A stretch of 20,124 nucleotides of DNA from Flavobacteriaceae bacterium. GTDB lineage: Bacteria; Bacteroidota; Bacteroidia; Flavobacteriales; Flavobacteriaceae. A program made the translations under genes and the position numbers. Shown here one piece after another: positions 15,095 to 20,124 of this stretch. The stretch is from the NCBI GenBank assembly GCA_030618945.1, contig JAUXCI010000010.1, positions 1 through 20,124 of the forward strand. The letters run 5' to 3'. Each line of letters opens with the position of its first letter. The first letter of the stretch is position 1. The notes beneath the pieces were generated by a model. That model saw only the letters and a program-made list of their open reading frames with translations, had not been told where the DNA came from and made no database searches.

Positions 15095-17362
15095 ATGAAA
15101 AGAATATTTTTTATGTTGTTGGTTATGCTCCTAAATGGGGCCGTAACCTTTGCTCAACAAATTGAGATCCATGGTAAGGTTGTAAATGATTTTGGTAAAC
15201 CACTGGAAAATATAGTTGTCAAATTGGATGATTCTAATGCTTTTACGGAAACGGACTATAATGGTAATTTTATAATTCTTGCTGTTGGTGGTTCCTCTGC
15301 CACCTTGACGCATATGATATACAAAACTAAATCAGTGATTCTTGAGACAGATATCAGAATAATTTTGGAAGAGCAAACTTTTGCCCTGAATAATATCATT
15401 GTCAAGGCCGACCCTTTTCGTGATCTTGCGCAATCAAGCATAGTATATGACGATATTAAAGCTGCATCTCAACCCAGAAATGTTAGTGATCTTTTTAAGG
15501 ATATTCCAGGGTTTGGAATCCAAAAAAGAGGAGCCTACGCATCTGAACCTGTTTTTAGAGCTTTTAAATATGAACAGCTAAACGTTCAATATGATGGGGG
15601 TATGAAAATACTTAATGCCTGCCCAAATAGAATGGACCCGATAACGACTCATGTAATACCTGAGGAAATTGATAGGATTGAGGTAGTCAAGGGCCCTTTC
15701 ACCGTAAGGTTTGGTCAAAATTTTGGAGGTATTATAAATTTGGTCACAAAGAGTGTTACTCATAAAAAGCTTGGTATTAGCGGTAATTTAGAAACGGGTT
15801 ATGAGACCAATGGCAATAATTTTACCGGGCGTGGTGCTTTGATCTACAGGAAGGAAAAAGTTGATTTGGAATTGAATGGCTCATATCGAAATTACGGTGA
15901 TTATACTGACGGTAATGGAGACGAAGTTCCTTCTTCCTTTACTTCAACAGATTATTCTGTTAAATTAGGGGTTAATCCAACTGAAAATCAAAGGATGCGT
16001 TTTACCTGGAGGCAATCTTTTGCCAGGGATATAAAGCACGCAGGTTTACCCATGGATTCACCTTATGATGATAGTTATCTTATAGGTGTAGATTATAAAA
16101 TACAAGATGTATCAGGAAAGATCAGTAGTATTATATTCAAAGGTTTTTATTCAAATGTAGATCACCTGATGACTAATGAAGGCCGACCCAGTTATATGAT
16201 GACAGGTGCCGAATCTAACGTTTTCGTAACCACATGGGGAGGGAAAACTGAAATGACCATTACACCATCTGAAAAAACCAATATTTTTGTTGGACTAGAT
16301 GCCAATATTATTTCCAGAGAAGGGGATCGTATTCGTACGATTAAAATGATGAATGGAAATGTATTACCTGAACCAGTGGTGAAAGTTGATAAAATTTGGC
16401 AAGATTCGGAGCTCAATGATATAGGAATCTTTGCAGAAGGTAAATTTAAAGTAACTGACAGGTCTTTTTTAACTGCTGGTTTGAGAACTGATTTTATAAG
16501 TACAGCCATAAACGATCCTGAACAGGATTTTTTGGATCTATACGGAGGAGAAATTGAGGATCAGTCAGAAGTAAATTTAAGCGGAAATCTTTCTTATCTG
16601 TATAATGTTAACAAAACTCAATTACAGGTTTCCCTGGGTAGAGGGGTCAGAACGGCTTCAATTACTGAGCGCTATATCAACCATTTCAATATTAATTCTG
16701 ATCCATACGAATATGTTGGTAACCCGTATTTATCTCCTGAAGTGAATCATCAAATCGAAGTTTCAGTTGGTCAAAGATTTGACAAGGCTGAACTAGGCGC
16801 TTCTGTATTTTATTCATTTTTAGATGATTATATTACTGCAATTGTTGATGAGGATTTGCCTAGAAAATACATGCCAACCCAAGAGCCCATATATGCAAAA
16901 CGTTTTATCAACATAGATCAAGCCATGCAAACAGGTTTTGAATTTTATTTCAATTACAGTTTTACAGAGGCTTTAACTTTTCTTTCTGACATCTCATATA
17001 CCTATGGCCAAAACATTGATTTGGATGAACCTTTACCTCAAATTGTTCCATTAACAAGTCATTTAAGTTTGAATTTTGACAAGGAAAGGTATTGGATAAA
17101 TTTCAAATCAAGACTTGTAGCAGAACAGGATCGAATTGCAGAATCATTTGGAGAAACAGTAAGTCCAGGATTTGCAACTTTTGATTTGAGTGGTGGATTC
17201 AAGCCTTTTCCTGATTTTTCCATTGGCGCAGCCATTCTTAATATGTTTGATACGGCATATTATGAGCATTTAAATTTTTCCTATAAAAATTCGAACACTA
17301 ATGCGGGGAGAATTTACGAACCAGGTAGAAATTTTACGATTTACATCAATTATAATTTTTAG
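15095..17362 (+). CDS. TonB-dependent receptor, OprC-like copper receptor
   Basis: A 755-residue outer-membrane receptor. A signal peptide (1-20, TFA-QQ) precedes a carboxypeptidase-regulatory-like beta domain (about 23-92), typical of Bacteroidota receptors, then the plug (about 103-217, with IDRIEVVKGPFTVRFGQNFGG) and a 22-strand barrel ending in Phe. Two short motifs point to copper: Cys176-x-x-x-Met180 in NACPNRMDP in the plug, and His357-x-Met359 in VDHLMTNEG in a barrel loop. Pseudomonas OprC uses a CxxxM plus HxM pair (family knowledge) to bind copper, and the surrounding RMDP and ARD...LPMD phrases also recall that family. It follows the CNGKC protein gene and ends at a strong terminator at 17382-17420. 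Copper as substrate is a strong inference, not shown directly. Confidence 0.85.
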   Translation: MKRIFFMLLVMLLNGAVTFAQQIEIHGKVVNDFGKPLENIVVKLDDSNAFTETDYNGNFIILAVGGSSATLTHMIYKTKSVILETDIRIILEEQTFALNNIIVKADPFRDLAQSSIVYDDIKAASQPRNVSDLFKDIPGFGIQKRGAYASEPVFRAFKYEQLNVQYDGGMKILNACPNRMDPITTHVIPEEIDRIEVVKGPFTVRFGQNFGGIINLVTKSVTHKKLGISGNLETGYETNGNNFTGRGALIYRKEKVDLELNGSYRNYGDYTDGNGDEVPSSFTSTDYSVKLGVNPTENQRMRFTWRQSFARDIKHAGLPMDSPYDDSYLIGVDYKIQDVSGKISSIIFKGFYSNVDHLMTNEGRPSYMMTGAESNVFVTTWGGKTEMTITPSEKTNIFVGLDANIISREGDRIRTIKMMNGNVLPEPVVKVDKIWQDSELNDIGIFAEGKFKVTDRSFLTAGLRTDFISTAINDPEQDFLDLYGGEIEDQSEVNLSGNLSYLYNVNKTQLQVSLGRGVRTASITERYINHFNINSDPYEYVGNPYLSPEVNHQIEVSVGQRFDKAELGASVFYSFLDDYITAIVDEDLPRKYMPTQEPIYAKRFINIDQAMQTGFEFYFNYSFTEALTFLSDISYTYGQNIDLDEPLPQIVPLTSHLSLNFDKERYWINFKSRLVAEQDRIAESFGETVSPGFATFDLSGGFKPFPDFSIGAAILNMFDTAYYEHLNFSYKNSNTNAGRIYEPGRNFTIYINYNF

Positions 17363-17381
17363 ATTATTCTTATACACTTTT

Positions 17382-17420
17382 AACCGTGGATCATTTTTAT
17401 GGTTCACGGTTATATTTTTT
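17382..17420 (+). terminator. Intrinsic terminator of the receptor gene
   Basis: AACCGTGGATCAT (17382-17394) pairs along all 13 positions with ATGGTTCACGGTT (17399-17411), including two G-T wobbles, around a TTTT loop. TATATTTTTT follows. It begins 19 bases after the receptor stop codon and separates this unit from the hydrolase gene. Confidence 0.85.
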
Positions 17421-17477
17421 ATAGAGACAAGGTTTTTATGTTTTAATTCTTTAATTTTAATGTTAAAATAATTCATC

Positions 17478-18155
17478 ATGAAAATTACCTATCTCGGGCA
17501 TGCTGCTCTTTCCATAGAAGTTCAAGGCAGTCATCTTATCGTCGATCCTTTTATCAGCCCAAATGAATTAGCAAAAGATATTGATATCAACAGTTTAAAG
17601 GCGGATTATATACTGCTTACCCATGCACATCAAGACCACATCGTTGACGTGGAGGCCATTGCTGCGAATACCGGAGCGAAAATAATTTCAAATTTCGAGA
17701 TTGTGAATCATTATGGAGCCCAGGGTATTGAAGGACACCCGATGAATCATGGGGGGTCATGGAAATTTGATTTTGGCCGGGTAACTTATACCAATGCTAT
17801 TCATACAAGTTCCTTTCCTGATGGTAGTTATGGGGGACAACCCGGAGGATTTCTTCTTGAAACAGAGGAAGGAAATATCTATATTGCTGGTGATACCGCT
17901 TTGACTATGGATATGAAACTTATTCCTATGCAATGTCAGATCGATTTGGCTATTTTGCCTATAGGCGATAATTTTACCATGGGTATGGACAGCGCGGTAA
18001 TAGCCGCTGATTTTGTAGAATGCAACAAGGTATTAGGCTATCATTATGATACTTTTGGTTATATTATGATAGACCATGAAAAGGCTAAAAATACATTTAC
18101 TAAAGCAGGTAAGGAATTGGTATTACTGCCCATTGGAGATTCATTGACTTTGTAA
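17478..18155 (+). CDS. Metallo-beta-lactamase-fold hydrolase (UPF0173 type)
   Basis: A 225-residue soluble protein of the metal-dependent hydrolase group UPF0173. The sequence begins with MKITYLGHAALSIEV and IVDPFISPN, characteristic of the group. Metal ligands are visible: His49, His51, Asp53 and His54 in THAHQDH, His109 in NAIHTSSF, Asp139 in AGDTALT and His188 in GYHYDTF. Length and motifs are complete. Its substrate is unknown for most members; a general beta-lactamase function should not be assumed. The terminator upstream makes it independent of the copper receptor, though no clear promoter is visible in the AT-rich 57 bases before it. The ATG at 17478 begins the conserved first strand. 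It converges with the following gene. Confidence 0.9.
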   Translation: MKITYLGHAALSIEVQGSHLIVDPFISPNELAKDIDINSLKADYILLTHAHQDHIVDVEAIAANTGAKIISNFEIVNHYGAQGIEGHPMNHGGSWKFDFGRVTYTNAIHTSSFPDGSYGGQPGGFLLETEEGNIYIAGDTALTMDMKLIPMQCQIDLAILPIGDNFTMGMDSAVIAADFVECNKVLGYHYDTFGYIMIDHEKAKNTFTKAGKELVLLPIGDSLTL

Positions 18156-18210
18156 AATTAATATTGGTTAAGCTAAAAATCACAATGAATTATCGCTTTC
18201 CAAAGTATGA

Positions 18211-18702
18211 TTAATGCAGACTAATCACTTTTGAAATAAACCATTTTTCACCCTCATATTTCCAAACCATAATAAATTTACTTGGTTTTGATTTTGCATT
18301 AGGTTCTTGATTGTTATAAAATTTGTGATACCCAATTTCTATAGCGCCATAATCTTTTATTGGATATACTTCAATACTCCCTTCAACTAAAGTTCTAGTA
18401 ACTTTTCCACAAATATTTTTTTCAATTGAGCTTAAGACTTCTTGTTTTGAAGTAGATAAGCCTCCTTTGTCGTGAAAAAACTCTAGGTCTTCCAAATATA
18501 ATGACCTTTGTTTTTTCATATCACAAGCGTTATAAGCATCAAAATATTCCTTATCCTTAGCTACAATAATATCGTAGACTTCTCTGTTGACGGGGACATA
18601 CTTTGTTTCTAAAATATCCTTATAGGTTTGTTGTGAATATCCTATTGAGCTAATTAACAGGAGTAATAACATCGTGATTATTTTAAATTTCTTAACGCTC
18701 AT
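18211..18702 (-). CDS. Exported NTF2-like protein (DUF4440/SnoaL type)
   Basis: A 163-residue protein with a signal peptide (about 1-23, ending SIGYS-Q) and a compact alpha/beta domain of the NTF2-like kind. Typical features are the helix IIVAKDKEYFDAYNACDMKK (47-66), the strand YLEDLEFFHDKGG (69-81) and a closing WFISKVISLH (154-163), close to the ending of DUF4440 domains. These proteins form a conical cavity for a small ligand or occasionally a catalytic site; the function here is unknown. Two Cys (60 and 98) in the mature periplasmic protein might form a disulfide. It converges with the hydrolase gene and no neighbour suggests a pathway. The ATG at 18702 gives a normal signal peptide. Confidence 0.8.
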   Translation of the reverse strand: MSVKKFKIITMLLLLLISSIGYSQQTYKDILETKYVPVNREVYDIIVAKDKEYFDAYNACDMKKQRSLYLEDLEFFHDKGGLSTSKQEVLSSIEKNICGKVTRTLVEGSIEVYPIKDYGAIEIGYHKFYNNQEPNAKSKPSKFIMVWKYEGEKWFISKVISLH

Positions 18703-19096
18703 TTGTTTATGTTTATTGATTGTTATTGGCTTGCATCAAACGGCTTTTACAAACCCTGTTTTAAAGCAAATCAGAGCTTGTTTTGTGCCTTGTTTGACTA
18801 TTTATATGTCGTTTCTTTGAAATTGTGGCATCTCTCATATTTTTTGTTAAGATAAATGTAAGCTTTTGTTCATAACCTAGAACCTGATGCAGGTTGTTAT
18901 ATTTTGTTCATTTTTTTATATCTTTAGTCCACTTATGAAGGACTTTATTATGAATTACCTTAAGAAGGACCAGATTGATTTGAAGTTTAAAATGCGTAAG
19001 AGATAGTAAGAAATAAACAATCGAAAATCACATGTATCAATTCAAGGCCTTTACGGTAGGGTCAGTAAAGAATAATTATTTTCAATTTATGGACTT
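18703..19096. other. Intergenic region of 394 bases with a hairpin and a 23-codon ORF
   Basis: This AT-rich divergent spacer separates the NTF2-like gene from the VOC gene. It contains a hairpin AACCTG-ATG-CAGGTT at 18881-18895, a weak stem CTTTAC/GTAAAG (19049-19054 with 19065-19070), and a 23-codon reading frame at 18935-19006 encoding a basic peptide (MKDFIMNYLKKDQIDLKFKM then RKR). No exact TAnnTTTG promoter serves either flanking gene. I see no tRNA, rRNA, known riboswitch or transposon. Confidence 0.5.
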
Positions 19097-19480
19097 ATGA
19101 AGACAAATATGGTAAGTTGGTTTGAAATTCCTGTTATAGATATGGACAGGGCTAAAATATTTTATGAAACGGTTTTTGGAATATCCATCAAAATAGAAAA
19201 GTTTGGAGATACGCAAATGGGATGGTTTCCGATGACAAAAGATCCTGAGGCAAAGGGTGCCAGTGGGTCATTGGTTAAAAATCCATCTTTTTATAAACCA
19301 TCCGCTGATGGAACCTTAGTTTATTTCTCTTCTCCTGGCATTGATTATGAATTAAGTAAGGTTGAAGAGGCAGGTGGAGTGTTGTTACAGGAAAAGACCA
19401 TGATATCAGAAGATATTGGATATATGGCACTGTTTATGGACCCTGAAGGCAACAGAATAGCATTGCATTCAACAGAATAG
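19097..19480 (+). CDS. VOC family (glyoxalase/dioxygenase-like) protein
   Basis: A 127-residue protein of the vicinal-oxygen-chelate superfamily. It shows the two beta-alpha-beta-beta-beta modules: VSWFEIPVIDMDRAKIFYETVFG (6-28) and, after the middle strands, LSKVEEAGGVLLQEKTMI (86-103), closing with YMALFMDPEGNRIALHS (109-125), the usual C-terminal signature. The single-domain length is normal; such proteins work as dimers and include glyoxalases, fosfomycin-resistance enzymes and many of unknown role. Possible metal ligands are Glu10 and His124, but the set is not clear enough to name a reaction. The ATG at 19097 is chosen because it directly precedes the first conserved strand. The neighbours suggest no pathway. 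Confidence 0.85.
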   Translation: MKTNMVSWFEIPVIDMDRAKIFYETVFGISIKIEKFGDTQMGWFPMTKDPEAKGASGSLVKNPSFYKPSADGTLVYFSSPGIDYELSKVEEAGGVLLQEKTMISEDIGYMALFMDPEGNRIALHSTE

Positions 19481-19533
19481 TTTTGTTTTTTACCCCTTAT
19501 CAGTTACAAACTATTTTATTAATTATATCCACA

Positions 19534-19803
19534 CTAATTCCACAATAAGGAATACAGGGCTACCAAAATAATCATGATTGCAAAGGATGCAATATGAAAG
19601 CCTGGACTTGTTTTAAACAAAGCCTTAGATATGGGGATAGCTTTTTGATCATCTGCTCCTTTATTTTGTAAAATGCTGATAACAACGATCACTATAGCCG
19701 TAAGCACTGCGGTATAACCCATTTGATCCATCCATGGGAGATCAACAAAAATTGCATTTGAAGACCACCCTTTTGAAGCAACTGCGAAACACATCACGAA
19801 TAT
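19534..19803 (-). pseudogene. C-terminal remnant of a sodium/sugar symporter (SSS family)
   Basis: The frame encodes about 89 residues that read as the extreme C-terminus of a sodium:solute symporter of the SGLT type: IFVMCFAVASKGWSS, then VDLPWMDQMGYTAVLTAIVI, a helix, a KGADDQKAI loop and a final helix ending LLWN. Full members have about 500 or more residues and 13-15 membrane helices; here everything before the last two is missing. A TAA stop lies in frame at 19804-19806, immediately before the recognisable segment. A GTG at 19797 could start it only artificially. The beginning of the symporter is not found in the remaining 320 bases; another gene's end (19887) lies just upstream. This looks like a deletion relic, recent enough to keep its frame. 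No transposon end is visible at the junction. Confidence 0.75.
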
Positions 19804-19886
19804 TTAAATCAATAGCAAAGGGATGAGTAATTGCCTTGTGCAGTGACGCCTTTTTTTTGGAGAAGAAAAAAAATGAACAAAGAACT

Positions 19887-20124
19887 CTATTGCAACAATT
19901 TACTAATAAAGAACATGAGCATTTTTTCAACATCATCATTTTGGGATGATTTATTTTTAATCTCAGTTAATCTGGGTAGGTGATCTGCAAAATATATATG
20001 GTTATTAGTCATTTCAAATAAATTACTGGCAAGGGCGTATGGATATGGAAATTCAGGTTTAACTTCCAAAATTACCTTTGCTACAGAAGAGACCATTTCT
20101 TTATAGTTCTGAAAAAAGCCCTTA
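19887..20124 (-). CDS. C-terminal part of an unrecognised protein (start beyond window)
   Basis: The frame is open from the right edge to a TAG at 19887-19889, giving 78 residues including nine before the first Met (KGFFQNYKE, then MVSSVAKVIL). Features are an amphipathic helix, the phrase EFPYPYALASNLFEMTNNH, then IYFADHLPRLTEI, and a helical end (DDVEKMLMFFISKLLQ). It is soluble in character, with no signal or membrane helix in this part. I do not recognise the family. The codon use and conserved-looking aromatic and Pro pattern suggest a real gene rather than a shadow. It lies 80 bases upstream of the symporter remnant on the same strand, so it marks one edge of the deletion. Confidence 0.6.
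   Translation of the reverse strand, partial: KGFFQNYKEMVSSVAKVILEVKPEFPYPYALASNLFEMTNNHIYFADHLPRLTEIKNKSSQNDDVEKMLMFFISKLLQ

Noticed and set aside
18881..18906. Promoter or terminator around the AACCTG/CAGGTT hairpin
   Set aside because: The nearby TATATTTTG is one base too long for the -7 consensus and the TTTG upstream is 29 bp away; the T-run after the stem is interrupted.
19742..19939. 65-residue minus-strand frame spanning the symporter remnant and the right-end gene
   Set aside because: It overlaps both in another frame and is low-complexity Lys/Phe/Ser; no family resemblance.

Overview
The window looks like a chromosomal segment of a member of the Flavobacteriia (phylum Bacteroidota). 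The base composition is AT-rich by eye. Promoter-like elements follow the Bacteroidota pattern (TTTG, about 19 bp, TAnnTTTG), Shine-Dalgarno sequences are mostly absent, and nearly every protein resembles flavobacterial families, such as the LptD/amidase divergent pair, the MCE protein and menaquinone synthesis by MenA. The genus cannot be named from the sequence alone.

Layout. Positions 1-665 (minus) hold the N-terminal part of a lipoprotein. An ABC-F ATPase of the YbiT type (862-2484, plus) converges with a XerC/D tyrosine recombinase (2492-3388, minus). A 16-bp tandem repeat (3394-3489) separates xer from aroQ (3594-4010). A BadF-type kinase (4126-4974) converges with a RidA protein (4996-5376, minus). 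The RidA leader carries a GC-rich palindrome, and behind it lies a repeat-rich spacer. lptD (5607-8279, minus) diverges from a six-gene plus-strand run: amidase with a SPOR-like tail, MCE/MlaD-like protein, a membrane [4Fe-4S] protein, a CCG-domain protein, a membrane SPOR-like protein and menA (8392-14395).

Next comes a likely copper-acquisition unit. It consists of a small membrane-anchored protein with a CNGKC motif (14449-14829) and an OprC-like TonB-dependent receptor (15095-17362) that carries both CxxxM and HxM copper-ligand motifs. The unit starts with a well-formed promoter containing a perfect 12-bp palindrome and ends with a clear intrinsic terminator. A metallo-beta-lactamase-fold hydrolase, an exported NTF2-like protein and a VOC protein follow. 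The right end holds a truncated sodium/sugar symporter remnant and the C-terminus of an unrecognised protein.

How the genes fit together. The centre of the window is envelope biology: LPS insertion (LptD), peptidoglycan cleavage (amidase) and lipid transport (MCE). The two Fe-S proteins together have the domain content of an EtfD/HdrDE-like quinone-linked oxidoreductase, and they share a run with menA, which makes menaquinone. The most interesting candidate for new biology is the small Cys protein plus copper receptor with its operator-like promoter. Second is the ABC-F protein, which retains only one canonical ATP site.
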